Assembly (NCBI GenBank): GCA_021502835.1
Contig: JAKFGP010000058.1
Coordinates: 285,419 to 349,418, forward strand
DNA length: 64,000 nt
From: Streptomyces thinghirensis
GTDB taxonomy: Bacteria > Actinomycetota > Actinomycetia > Streptomycetales > Streptomycetaceae
Direction: 5' to 3'
How positions within the stretch are numbered: position 1 is the stretch's first letter; every line of letters begins with the position of its first letter. The translations under genes were made by a program, and so were the position numbers. The notes below the pieces were generated by a model. That model saw only the letters and a program-made list of their open reading frames with translations, was not told the DNA's origin and did not search any database. Positions 54,428 through 63,742 of this stretch are shown here, one piece after another.

Positions 54428-55462
54428 TCAACGTCCGTACCGCCAGCGACGCCAGCCGGGGCCGGTCGCGCACAGCCGTGCGCGCGGCGGCCGGCTCGCG
54501 GCCGAGCGAGGTGCAGCGCGGCGCCCCACCCCCACGCGCGTCGCCGCCCCCTCGTACACGGGCAGGTCACCGGTCTTCAGCGCGTCCTTGTACTCCGCCG
54601 AACTCCGTCCCATGTCGAGCATGCTGATGCCTTGGCCGGTGGCTGCCTCGGCCATCCGCAGATGCAGGACAAGACCCGGCGAGTACTTGATGAACCCGGG
54701 TCGTACGCCGGGAACCAGCACGCCAGGACCGTCGCCGAGCGCAGTCCGGAAGTGGGCGGAGACCGGTCGGCCGTCGGCGTAGAGAACGGACAGCGTGCCG
54801 GTGCACCCGGCGCCCGTCCTGGCGAGCCGCCCGACGAGCCGCGTGATCCACTCCTGCGCGAACTGGTCCCGGCGTCCCGTCCTGCGGTACTGCGCCGACT
54901 TCCACGCCATGAGCGTGCGCAGCGCGGCCGGGTCCCGCTCGTCGAACACGAAGTGCACGTCCCCGACCTGACGGCCGAGCCTGCGTTCCTTGGCGAGGGT
55001 GGTCTTGAGGAACTTCGGCGACCGGTCGCGCAGCCTGCCTGTACGCCTCGTAGCCCTTCTCCACGTCGATGACGTAGGTGGTGTGCTCCTCGGCGGCGTG
55101 CGGTACGAACAACCCCTGCTCCGCCTCCAGGTTGTCGAAGGCGAAGCTCGACAGGAGCAGGCCCGCAGCAGTTCGCGGGTGTCCGGGGTGAGGCCGGGGC
55201 GCAGCACCGCGCCCTGGCAGTCCGAGACCCCGAGTCCGATCGCCCGGCCCTGACCCAGCGGTCCGCGCTCGTGCGGCAGGAAACCGGCCGCCTCACCACC
55301 GTCGTACACCACCGCGATCCGTGCCCGCGGCCGCACCCGGCCCACGACGTCGGTGAACCCGGTTCCATGAACGGATTGCGGGGTGCCGTCGACTTGGCGC
55401 GCAACTCGCGCCAGTGCTCCCGTTCCCCCTCGCCCAGTTCCTCCGGCCTGAGACACGCACAC
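54428..55462 (-). CDS. GNAT/FemAB-like transferase (BioF2 type)
   Basis: The first half holds EELGEGEREHWRELRAKSTA, RARIAVVYDGGEAAGFLPHE and LSSFAFDNLEAEQGLFVPHA. The second half carries SPKFLKTTLAKERRLGRQVG, ALRTLMAWKSAQYRRTGRRD, LSVLYADGRPVSAHFRTALG and FIKYSPGLVLHLRMAEAATG, then GISMLDMGRSSAEYKDALKT. This is the CelD/BcsL-type acyltransferase fold that acylates polysaccharides or lipid-linked sugars. GTG at 55462 is one of several possible starts. Shifts near 55365, 55170, 55030 and 54510. Its position suggests glycan modification together with the GT2 and deacetylase. Confidence 0.82.
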   Translation of the reverse strand: MCVSQAGGTGRGGTGALARVARQVDGTPQSVHGTGFTDVVGRVRPRARIAVVYDGGEAAGFLPHERGPLGQGRAIGLGVSDCQGAVLRPGLTPDTRELLRACSCRASPSTTWRRSRGCSYRTPPRSTPPTSSTWRRATRRTGRLRDRSPKFLKTTLAKERRLGRQVGDVHFVFDERDPAALRTLMAWKSAQYRRTGRRDQFAQEWITRLVGRLARTGAGCTGTLSVLYADGRPVSAHFRTALGDGPGVLVPGVRPGFIKYSPGLVLHLRMAEAATGQGISMLDMGRSSAEYKDALKTGDLPVYEGAATRVGVGRRAAPRSAASRPPRARLCATGPGWRRWRYGR

Positions 55463-55740
55463 GTCCGCTGTTCAACCCGACCCCCCGATCAAGTCCCCCT
55501 GGACAAAAGGAAGGTACCCCCGGTGCCGTCCGGCCGGTAGGTAGTGGACCATGTTGTTGCCAACCGGTGCACAGGCCTTTAACCGGCTTTTAGCCGATGA
55601 TGTGCCAGGGTTTCGGACACGAACGTGAGTCCTCGTGCGCACTCGTGCTGTACTCGTGCGGACTCGTGCCGACCTCGCGCCTCCTCGTTCGGAAGCGATC
55701 GCGGGTGAGTCGGACAGGTGCGGTGTCCGTATTCCTGATC

Positions 55741-56555
55741 ATGGACCGCACCGCGTATTCACTCGTCGCCACCGATCTCGACGGCACGCTGTTCCGCGGC
55801 GACGACACCGTGTCCGACCGGTCACTGGCCGCGCTGGCGCGGGTGGCCGGGGCCGGTGCGCGGCATCTGGTGGTGACGGGGCGGCCGGCGCCCCGGGTGC
55901 GGCCCATGCTCGACCGTCTCGGCTGCACGGGACTCGTGGTGTGCGGCCAGGGCGCCCAGGTGTGGCCGACGCCGGCGCGCACCGGATGCTGTGGTCGGTC
56001 ACCCTGGACCGGGAGCTGGCCGAGACCGCGCTCGGCAAGATCGAGGCCGAGGTGGGGCAGGTGCACGCGGCGGTCGACCAGGACGGTGTCGACGGCCCGA
56101 CGTCTCATCGAGCCGGGTTACCTGATGCCTCACCCGACGCTGCCCGGTGCGGGTCGAGCGGCGCGACGAGCTGTGGAGCGCGCCGATCAGCTAGCGTGCC
56201 GCTGCGCCATCCCGAGCTGTCCGACGACGAGTTGGCGGCGACGGCGCGCGCGGTGGCTCGGTTCCCCGCCACGGTCACGATGTCGGGTCCGGGGACGGTC
56301 GAGTTACAGCCGTGCGGCATCACCAAGGGTCACCGGCTCGGCGCTGGCCGCCGAGCGCCTGGGCGTGAGCCGCCGACGGACGATCGCCTTCGGGGACATG
56401 CCCAACGACATCCCCATGTTCGACTGGGCGGCCCACGGTGTCGCCAGCGCGCGGGCGCCCACCCCGAACTCAAGGCGGTGGCCGACGAGGTCACCCTGAC
56501 GAACGAGGACGACGGCGTGGCCGTCGTCCCCGAACGGATCTTCAGAGCTTCGTGA
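55741..56555 (+). CDS. Cof-type HAD-IIB phosphatase
   Basis: Haloacid dehalogenase hydrolase, cytosolic, likely acting on small phosphates. Motif I YSLVATDLDGTLFRGDD, motif II HLVVTGRPAPRVRPML, motif III region CGITKGTGLALAAERLGV, and motif IV TIAFGDMPNDIPMFDWAAHG. The C2 cap lies between. Shifts near 55975, 56105, 56155, 56185, 56330 and 56455. ATG at 55741 gives MDRTAYSLVATDLDG. About 270 aa. Preceded by about 280 bp without a supported gene, containing repeats of ACTCGTGC-type sequence. Confidence 0.87.
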
Positions 56556-56616
56556 TACGGCGTAGAGCCCGGTATTACGGCGTAGAGACCGGTGTTAGGG
56601 CGCAGAGGTCCCGTAT
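56556..56616. repeat. 20-base tandem repeat, three copies
   Basis: Directly after the HAD stop: TACGGCGTAGAGCCCGGTAT, TACGGCGTAGAGACCGGTGT and a 21-base diverged copy TAGGGCGCAGAGGTCCCGTAT, followed by a partial TACGG. It lies in the 70-bp gap between convergent genes. No open reading or hairpin is implied. Confidence 0.8.
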
Positions 56617-56623
56617 TACGGCC

Positions 56624-57125
56624 TCAGTACGCGCCGAAGACGTTGTCCATCGAGCCGTACCGGTCGGCCGCGTAGTTGCAGGCGGCGGTGATGTCGGCGA
56701 CCGGGTCGTAATGGGTCCCAGGAGGTGCCGGGCACGTGGTACGCCTGGAAGGTCGGGTCGATCACCTGGAGCAGGCCCTGGACGGGGTGCCGTTGATGGC
56801 GTTGATGTCCCAGTTGTTGATGGCCAGCGGGTTGCCGGACGACTCCCGCATGATGTTGCGGTGGATGCCCCTCGTACGAGCCGGGGATGCCGTGCTGGGC
56901 CATGATGTCGAGCGACTCACGGATCCAGCCGTCGAGGTTGTCCGGGTACGTCGTCGCGGCCGTGGTGGCGGTCGCGGCGGCCGTGGTGGCGGCCGGGGTG
57001 GCCGCGGAGGCGCTGGTGGCCCTGATGAGCGGCAGGGCGAGCACGGCGGCGCCGGTGCCGGCCACGGCGAGCTTCCGGGCGAGGCGGGCGGTGCGGGCGT
57101 GACGGTTCTGACCGTTGGCAGACAT
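56624..57125 (-). CDS. Secreted lysozyme-like transglycosylase (SLT domain)
   Basis: Cell-wall hydrolase. ATG at 57125: basic head MSANGQNRHARTARLARKLA, signal core VAGTGAAVLALPLIRATSAS with an ASAA cleavage site, an Ala/Thr-rich linker, then the SLT core: IRESLDIMAQHGIPGSYEGI, HRNIMRESSGNPLAINNWDI (catalytic Glu in MRES), NGTPSKGLLQVIDPTFQAYH, VPGTSWD and NYAADRYGSMDNVFGAY. Shifts near 56875, 56785 and 56715. About 166 aa. A c-di-AMP riboswitch lies in the leader, as for other streptomycete wall hydrolases. Confidence 0.88.
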
Positions 57126-57143
57126 GCTTGAGTCCCTCTCCTT

Positions 57144-57285
57144 ACGCCTGCGAGGTGAGCTGTCGGGTTCGGGCGGGGAGGTGCCCGGCCGGCCCTCGAC
57201 GGGCACGGCTTCACCCCGAGCCGCTCCGGTGGTGACCAGTGCGGCGACTTACCTGGGTCCCCCGCTCCTGCCTCGCGAGTTTGTT
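57144..57285 (-). promoter_or_regulatory. c-di-AMP (ydaO/yuaA) riboswitch in the SLT gene leader
   Basis: On the minus strand the leader shows the conserved ydaO blocks in order: GGGGGACCCAGGTAAG, then GCTCGGGGTGAAGCCG, a GC stem of variable sequence (GTGCCCG ... CGGGCAC), CCCGAACCCGACAGCTCACC and CGCAGGC, ending about 20 bases before the start codon. In Streptomyces this RNA represses expression of cell-wall hydrolases when c-di-AMP is high (established for rpfA). No clear expression-platform terminator was worked out. Confidence 0.85.
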
Positions 57286-57360
57286 GGCGGATGACTGTGC
57301 GTCCGGGCGGTGGCAGGATTCGGCGTCCGCCCGACAGGCCGGGAACGTATGCGAGAGCAC

Positions 57361-57885
57361 ATGTCCGAAACAAGTGCAGGAATCACCAACGCGCCTGTTG
57401 ACCTTGGTCTGGAGGTGTTTGAGGTGCTTGATCCTTTGCGGCTGCCAAGCCTCAACTGGCTTGCGGGGCAAAGGGAGGGCACAGTCGGCGGCAGGGTTGC
57501 CTACAGGTGGGGCGAAGTGAGCCAACTCACCCGCCTCAACAAGGATGGCAAATCGGGCATTAGGGCCAACTTGGAGTCAATCGCCCGCAGGTGGGGAGGG
57601 GCTTCGGGTTCCGGTCGGCGGTCGGGTGGGCCGGCCGCCGCGCTTCTCTCGTCTCCGACCCTGCCCCGGCCGGTGTTTCCGTGTGCTGTGCGGGCATCCG
57701 TTCGGGGCGGGATCGGGGTGACCCGAGCGGGTGACGTATTCGAGTGCGGGCCGTTGGGAGGGGTGATGATCTTCGGTGGCGGGTTCCGGCCCCTGGTGAT
57801 GGCGATCGATATCTGCTCATATCACCTGATCAAAAACATACTGTGCATGATCCGATACCGACCGGCCTGTAACGGTGGGCGCTAG
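57361..57885 (+). CDS. Doubtful ORF of atypical composition
   Basis: An uninterrupted reading from MSETSAGITNAPVDLGLEVF through NLESIARRWGG to a stop at 57885. Unlike its neighbours it uses CTT, TTG, GTT and AGG often, and its third-position GC is only moderate. No ribosome site is obvious and I know no family. The left part (57361-57600) could be a foreign gene fragment; the right part overlaps an AT-rich stretch that is likely the promoter region of the polyprenyl synthase gene. It may be non-coding. Confidence 0.25.
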   Translation: MSETSAGITNAPVDLGLEVFEVLDPLRLPSLNWLAGQREGTVGGRVAYRWGEVSQLTRLNKDGKSGIRANLESIARRWGGASGSGRRSGGPAAALLSSPTLPRPVFPCAVRASVRGGIGVTRAGDVFECGPLGGVMIFGGGFRPLVMAIDICSYHLIKNILCMIRYRPACNGGR

Positions 57886-57987
57886 CGGTGATCGAAAGGT
57901 GACCGGATACGCTGACTTGAGTGGTGGCAGCGACCTATCGACAAACCAGGTAATCGCCAGTAGACACCAGCAGACAGGAGACCCCTC

Positions 57988-58998
57988 GTGACCGTCGTCG
58001 GGCCGTTCGGGCTGAGCGTGCGGGACCAGGCTCTGGAAGCCGATGTCCAGGCCGGATTGGTTGCGGTCGAGGAAGGGGTTGCTTGAGGCAACCAAAAGCG
58101 AGGTTCCGTTCATCACGGAGGCCGCCCAGCATCTGGTGCGGGCCGGCGGCAAGCGTTTCCGGCCACTGCTGGTGATGCTCTCCGCTCAGTTCGGCGACCG
58201 GTACGCCCCCGGGATCGTGCCCTCGGCCGTCGTCGTCGAGCTGACCCACCTCGCCACCCTGTACCACGACGACGTGATGGACGAGGCCGCCGTACGGCGC
58301 GGCGTGCCCAGCGCCAACACCCGCTGGGACAACTCGGTCGCGGTCCTCACCGGCGACTTCTCTTCGCCCGCGCCTCCCAGATCCTCGCCGACCTCGGACC
58401 AGAGGCGGTCCGCGTGCAGGCCCTGGCGTTCGAACGGCTCGTCACCGGCCAGATCCTGGAGACGGCGGGGCCGCAGGACGGCCGGGACCCGGTCGACCAC
58501 TACCTGGACGTGCTGGGTGGCAAGACGGGCTCGCTGGTGGCGGTCTCCTGCCGGTTCGGCGCGATGATGTCCGGCGCCGACGAGACGGTCGTGGACGTGC
58601 TCACCCAGTACGGCGAGCGGCTCGGCGTCGCCTTCCAGCTCGCGGACGACGTCCTGGACATCGCCTCCGACTCCCACGAGTCGGGGAAGACGCCCGGCAC
58701 CGACCTGCGTGAGGGCATCCCGACCCTCCCGGTGCTGCGGCTGCGCGAGCGGGCGGCCCGGCTGGGGCTCGCCGAGGACATCGCCCTGTGCGAGCTGCTG
58801 GACTCCGACCTGAGCGACGACGCGCGGCACGCGGAGGCGCTGCGGCTGCTGCGCGCCCACCCCGCGCTGGAGCAGGCGCGGCGGGACACCGTGCGGTACG
58901 CCAAGGACGCCCGGGCGGCGCTGGCCCTGCTCAAGGAGTGTGAGGCGAAGTCCGCGCTGGTGGAACTGTGCGACGCCGTGGTGCACCGGGCCGGCTGA
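57988..58998 (+). CDS. Polyprenyl (heptaprenyl-like) diphosphate synthase
   Basis: Builds long-chain prenyl diphosphates for menaquinone. GTG at 57988 opens VTVVGPFGLSVRDQALEADV. First DDxxD in LATLYHDDVMDEAAVRRGVP, second in VAFQLADDVLDIASDSHESG; GGKRFRPLLVMLSAQFG and TGQILETAGPQDGRDPVDHY (with GGKTGSLVAVSC) fit trans-prenyl transferases. Two indels (near 58080 and 58365). About 336 aa. The upstream 100 bases are AT-rich with a GACAGGAGACCC ribosome site. Nearby complex I genes make a quinone role sensible. Confidence 0.93.
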
Positions 58999-59232
58999 GC
59001 GCCCGGCCGCCTACCCGCGCCCCTACGGGCCGGGGAGCCGCGGCCCTCCGTGTCATCCCGCAGGAGTAGGCGGAGTTGAGCCCGCGGTCTGACGATTCCG
59101 CTTGGCCGATTTGGTCAGATGGACACCACGGAAACACCAATCCTCACCGATTCGGGTGAGAATGGCGGCTCACGGGTGAACGAGCGCGAGATCGTGAGAC
59201 AGCCGCCGCCGACGACGGAGGTAGGGGCACAC

Positions 59233-60489
59233 ATGGCACCGATCGACTCCGACGACAACACGACCGCCGGGGAGGGCGAGGGAGCTGCGCGCCGGACGGC
59301 GCAGGGGCCGCGCGGTACGTCGTCCTGGTCGCGGTGATGGGAGTGGCGGCCGCGACGATCGGCCTCGTCCCCGCGCTCGCCGACTCCGGGGACCCCGACC
59401 TTCCGAAGGTCACGGCGGAGCAGCTCATAGAGAAGATCGCCAAGTCGGACGTCGAGCAGCTGTCCGGCACGGTCAAGATCAGCACCGACCTGGGCCTGCC
59501 GGACCTCGGCGGCCTGGAGAGCGGCCTGATGTCCGGTATGTCCGGCGGTCCGGTTCCGGGCGGGGGACGAGGGCGGCTCCGCCGCCGACCCGTCGGCCAA
59601 GCTCACCGAGCTGGTGTCCGGCACCCACACGCTGCGGGTCGCCGCCGACGGCCCCGACCGGCAGAAGCTGTCGCTGCTGGAGAACGCCGCCGAGTACAGC
59701 CTGATTCACGACGGCAAGGGACGTCTGGGGCTACGACAGCAAGTCCAACGAGGTCTACCACGCCACCACGTCCGCGGCAGCGCCGAGCAGCCGGAGAAGG
59801 GAGGTGCCGGCCACCCCGAAGGACTTCGCCGACCAGGCCCTCAAGGCGGTCGACGACACCACGTCCGTGACCGTCGACGGCACCGCGCAGGTGGCCGGCC
59901 GGGACGCGTACCGACTGGTGATCAAGCCCAAGCAGGACGGTTCCACGGTCGGCGCCATCAGCGTCGCGGTGGACGCCGAGACCGGCATGCCGCTGAAGTT
60001 CACGCTGACCCCGTCGAGCGGCGGCGCCGCCGTTGTGGACGCGGGCTTCACCAAGGTCAGCTTCGCGAAGCCGGACGCGTCGACGTTCGACTTCACCCCG
60101 CCCAAGGGCGCGAAGGTCACCGAGGCCGACGAGGCGGCCGAGGCGCCGGGGCACGGCCGGGAGGCCGAGGGTGGCCCTCGCCGAGAGAGATGGACGGCCT
60201 GAAGGGGACGGACGGCCTCAGGGGGACGGACGGCCCGAAGGTCATCGGCGAGGGCTGGAACTCGATCGCCACCTTCGACACCGGCGGCCAGGGCCTGCCC
60301 ACGGCCTCCGCGGGCGGCGACCTCGGTGGCTTCCCGGGCTCCTTCGGCGACCAGGTCAAGGGCGACTTCGGCTCCGGCACGGTCTTCAAGACCCGCCTGG
60401 TCAACGCCCTGATCACGGACGACGGCAAGGTCTACGCCGGTGCGGTCACCAAGGACGCGCTGGTGAAGGCGGCCGACGCGGCTCAGTAG
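59233..60489 (+). CDS. Envelope LolA/DUF2092-like protein
   Basis: ATG at 59233 (MAPIDSDDNTTAGEGEG), then a membrane segment YVVLVAVMGVAAATIGLVPA with an export signal ending in ALADSGD. The mature part: PKVTAEQLIEKIAKSDVEQL, SGTVKISTDLGLPDLGGLES, SGTHTLRVAADGPDRQKLSL, YSLIHDGKDVWGYDSKSNEV and AQVAGRDAYRLVIKPKQDGS, then DAETGMPLKFTLTPSSGG. This half-barrel is like LolA/LppX-type lipid carriers or RseB sensors. Lack of a lipobox Cys means it may stay as a signal-anchored protein. Shifts near 59315, 59565, 59720, 59800 and 60150-60200. An upstream ATG (59119) is an alternative start. Confidence 0.78.
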
Positions 60490-60616
60490 GCGTCAGGTCA
60501 AGGTGGTCAGGCGTCAGGTCGCGTCGGGCGTCAGGCGTCGGGCGTCGGGCGCCGGGCCTGCCGTCCGACGCCGGGCATCAGCACGGAGCAGCTACGACGA
60601 CGAAGCGAGGGAGCCG

Positions 60617-61600
60617 ATGGCCGAAGCGTCCGCCACGGAAGCGGAGAGTCCGGACCAGGGGGACGGCGCGGATGACGCCGTCATCGCCACCCGGGCGCTC
60701 ACCAAGCGCTACCGCGGCGGACAGCTCGCCGTCGACGGTCTGGATCTGACCGTCCCGGCGGGCAGCGTCTTCGGCTTCCTCGGCCCGAACGGCTCCGGCA
60801 AGACCACCACCATCCGCATGCTGATGGGCCTGATCGAGCCCACCTCGGGCACCGCCCGGGTCCTGGGCCGGCCCATGCGCGCGCGGCGCGCACCAGTACT
60901 GCCCCAGGTCGGCGCCCTCATCGAGGGCCCCGCCCTGTACGGCTTCCTCTCCGACGCGACAACCTCCTGCGCTACGACGCCGCCGACCCGGCCGCCGACC
61001 CGCGCACCCGGCGAGAGCGCGTCGGTGCGGCGCTGGACGGGTGGGCCTCGCGGCCGCCGCCGGCAAGAAGGCGAAGGCGTACTCGCTCGGCATGAAGCAG
61101 CGCCTCGGGCTAGCCGCGGCACTGCTCAACCGCGCCGCCTGCTCGTCCTGGACGAGCCGACCAACGGGCTCGACCCCCAGGGCATGCGCGAGATCCGCGC
61201 GCTCGTGCGCGAACCGGCCTCCGACGGCACCACCGTCTTCCTCTCCTCCCACCTGCTGGACGAGATCGAGCAGGTGTGCACGCACGCCGCCGTGATGGCG
61301 CAGGGGCGGCTGATCAGCCAGGGCGCGGTCGCCGACCTCGCGGCCGGGGCGCGCGGCCGGCTGGTGGTGACCACGCCGGACGCGGGGGAGGCGGCCAGGG
61401 TGCTGAAGGAGCAGGGGGCCGGGGACGTGGTCGTCGCCGAGGACCGGGTGACGGCGGAGCCACCGGACCGCGACCTCGCCGACCTGAACGCCGCCCTGGT
61501 CGCGGCCGGTGTCCGCGTCCGAGGCTTCGGAGTGGAGCGTGCCTCCCTGGAGGACGCGTTCGTGGCGCTCACCGGGGAGGGCTTCGATGTCGCGGGCTGA
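60617..61600 (+). CDS. ABC transporter ATP-binding protein
   Basis: ATG at 60617. Walker A GFLGPNGSGKTTTIRMLMGL, Q-loop region LPQVGALIEGPALYGFLSG, signature AYSLGMKQRLGLAAALL, Walker B LLVLDEPTNGLDPQGMREIR and switch His VFLSSHLLDEIEQVCTHAA. C-terminal domain DADLNAAL-like DLADLNAALVAAGVRVRGFG. Shifts near 60885, 60958, 61045, 61130. About 325 aa. The end overlaps the permease start by 14 bases. With the LolA-like protein upstream it could make a lipid or peptide export unit (inference). Confidence 0.9.
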   Translation: MAEASATEAESPDQGDGADDAVIATRALTKRYRGGQLAVDGLDLTVPAGSVFGFLGPNGSGKTTTIRMLMGLIEPTSGTARVLGRPMRARRAPVLPQVGALIEGPALYGFLSDATTSCATTPPTRPPTRAPGESASVRRWTGGPRGRRRQEGEGVLARHEAAPRASRGTAQPRRLLVLDEPTNGLDPQGMREIRALVREPASDGTTVFLSSHLLDEIEQVCTHAAVMAQGRLISQGAVADLAAGARGRLVVTTPDAGEAARVLKEQGAGDVVVAEDRVTAEPPDRDLADLNAALVAAGVRVRGFGVERASLEDAFVALTGEGFDVAG

Positions 61601-62501
61601 TACGTCGCGGGCCGAGGTGCCGAGCGTGGTGCGCGCCCCGAGTCCGCTGTGGTCCTTCAGGCTGCTCCGGCAGCGAACTGCTGATCACCTTCCGGCGCTG
61701 GCGCACCCTCGCCCTGCTGGGCGTGCTGGGCGCCGTGCCGGTCCTGGTGGGGATCGCCGTGAAGATCGAGACGAGCGACGGGGCGTCGTTCGGCGAAGGC
61801 GGAGGCGGTGGTGGCGGCGCGGGCCCGGCGTTCATCTCGCAGATCAGCAACAACGGCCTGTTCCTGGTCTTCACCGCGCTCGCCGCGACCCTCCGTTCTT
61901 CCTGCCGATGGCCATCGGCGTCGTCGCGGGCGACGCGATCGCGGGCGAGGCGAACGCGGGTACGCTCCGCTACCTCCTGGTCGCCCCGACCGGCCGCACC
62001 CGGCTGCTGCTCACCAAGTACGCCACGGTGATCGCCTTCTGCCTCGCCGCCACCCTGGCGGTCGCGGTCTCGGCGCTCGCGGTCGGGGCGCTGCTGTTCC
62101 CCGGTCGGTGAACCTGACCACCATCCTCCGGCACCCGGATCACCTACGCCGAGGGCCTGGGCCGCGCCCCTGCTGATCGCCCTGGTCCGTGGCCGCCTCG
62201 CTCGTCGGTGTCGCGGCCTCGGCCTGTTCGTCTCGACCCTGACCGGCAGTGGCATCGCGGCGATGGCGACCACGGTGGGGCTGCTGATCACCGTCCAGAT
62301 CCTCGACCAGATCCCGCAGCTCGACGCGCTCCAGGCGTACTTCTTCTCGCACTACTGGCTGTCCTTCGCCGACCTGATGCGCGAACCCGTCTACCGGGAT
62401 GACCTGGTGGGCCGAACCCCGGCCTCCAGGCCTCTAGGCGGCGGTGTTCGCCTGGTGGCCTCGGGCGCGGTCTTCACGGCGAAGCCGACATCACCTCGTA
62501 G
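61587..62501 (+). CDS. ABC transporter permease (ABC-2 type)
   Basis: ATG at 61587 gives MSRADTSRAEVPSVVRAPSP. Helices: FRRWRTLALLGVLGAVPVLV, NGLFLVFTALAATLPFFLPM, YATVIAFCLAATLAVAVSAL, ALGLFVSTLTGSGIAAMATT and TVGLLITVQILDQIPQLDAL. The intracellular GDAIAGEANAGTLRYLLVAP loop is typical of ABC-2 permeases of the NatB/YhgE kind. A Gly-rich run (GEGGGGGGGAGPAF) interrupts the first outside loop. Shifts near 61670, 61890, 62108, 62140, 62185, 62220, 62415 and 62480. Stop in the restored frame is TAG 62499-62501. Confidence 0.85.
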
Positions 62502-62519
62502 GCATCGGGCATCACGCCG

Positions 62520-63105
62520 TAGGTACTGGCCTCACGTCGCTGGGCACGGTGTCCACCGCTCGTACCGGAAACGGGCGAGCGGCGCTCCTGCGCGAAGAAG
62601 GTTCGGCGCCCGCCAGGCCTCGGTGTCCAGCGACGTCACCGGGCCGCCGCTGCTGCCCAGCAGTACCCCGCCGAAACGCATGCCCATGTAGGCCGCCGAG
62701 TTACAGGCTGCCGGATCAGCGGGTCGGCGACCTCCTCCTGGTGCGCGAGCGTCGCGACGCCCCACAGGTGCGGCCGGCCAGGGTCGCCTTGGAAGTCGAG
62801 GCCGGGGGTGCGCAGCCAGCCGGACCAGTAGTCGAGGTAGCGCTGACCGGGGCGGACAGCGAGTACCAGTACAGCGGTGAGGCGATCACGGCGTCCGTGG
62901 CGCGAGCGGCCCGAGCAGCAGGCCCGCGCTTCCTCCCGGTGGGGCGGACGTGGTCGTCGTGCCGCAGGTCTCGAAATCGGGCAGCGGGTGCTCGACCAGG
63001 ATCGATCCGCACCGCTGCTCGACGTCCGTGGGGCGCTGCTGGCGGCGCGCGGCGAGCAGTTCGTTGCTGTCGGGTCGGCTGCTGCCGGAGCAGCATGTAG
63101 TGGCG
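62520..63105 (-). CDS. NAD(P)H-dependent FMN reductase / flavodoxin-fold oxidoreductase
   Basis: N-terminal FMN loop in the form LLGSSRPDSNTELLA (partly restored), then PTDVEQRW and LVEHPLPDFEDLRHDDH. The diagnostic segment VIASPLYWYSLSA is followed by KRYLDYWSGWLRTPGLDFQG, LWGVATLAHQEEVADPLI and CNSAAYMGMRFGGVLLGSSG. Cofactor FMN and electron donor NAD(P)H follow from the family. Both ends are blurred by shifts (62560-62640 and 63050-63110), so limits are approximate. About 190 aa. Confidence 0.78.
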
Positions 63106-63160
63106 GCACGCAGAGGTCCCCCTGGATGGTTGCCGTGCGCGGATACCAGTACAGGACAGG

Positions 63161-63175
63161 AAAAAAAAAAAAAAA
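63161..63175. repeat. 15-A homopolymer
   Basis: An uninterrupted run of 15 A in DNA of over 70 percent GC, between the oxidoreductase start and the next gene. Such a run is almost unknown in Streptomyces chromosomes. A basecalling or joining artefact is the most likely reason. Confidence 0.9.
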
Positions 63176-63206
63176 CGCGCAAGCATCTGTCCATCGTGCG
63201 AGCGGT

Positions 63207-63742
63207 TCAGCGCAATCTTCGCCCGGTGAGGCGGAGTGGGGCCGGTGCCTGGCGGGCTTCCGGTCCGTCTCGCCGAGGCGCCAGGCAGGGACCCACGGAA
63301 CGCGATGGACGTCCACGGCCGCTTCGCTTCACTGGGCGGTGGCCGGGGCAGCCGCCCCGGCGCGTCCGCGACGAGGACGACGGAGTCGAGGTCGAGAGCC
63401 CCCGCCGGAGCCTGCCAGTGCCGGAAGGCCGCGCCACGGCACGGTGGACCGCCGCCAGCCCGGGCCGCGTGCGTACGGGCGACGAGCAGCACCGACGGCG
63501 GGTCGTCCGGGCCGGGCCAGCCGCGTCCGCTATCCCGGCCGCCGTACACACGGCGGCGAGCGCCCGACGCGGCGGCGCCGTGCCGCGCGCGCCGACCCAG
63601 AAACGCCGTGGGGCGGGCGGCTCCGGCGGGGGCGCCGGGACGGGCTGTTCTGGGACGGGTGGTGGCGGGGCGGGTGGCGTCGGGGTGGGCGGCTCCGGGC
63701 AGGGCCACCGGTCCGCGGATCAGATCTCCGTCCGTCTCGCAT
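63207..63742 (-). CDS. Hypothetical protein with Pro-rich head
   Basis: Restored frames read a Pro/Ala/Arg-rich head (DGDLIRGPVALPGAAHPD), then AAVCTAAGIADAAGPAR, DDPPSVLLVARTHAAGLAAV, HRAVAR and LDSVVLVADAPGRLPRPLRE. The C-terminus (VPWVPAWRLGE and TDRKPAR) lies in a further frame. The VLVADAPGRLP segment occurs in a streptomycete family (DUF6668-like, from memory) linked with plasmid-type or regulatory genes. At least four frame shifts. Ends and function uncertain. Confidence 0.45.
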
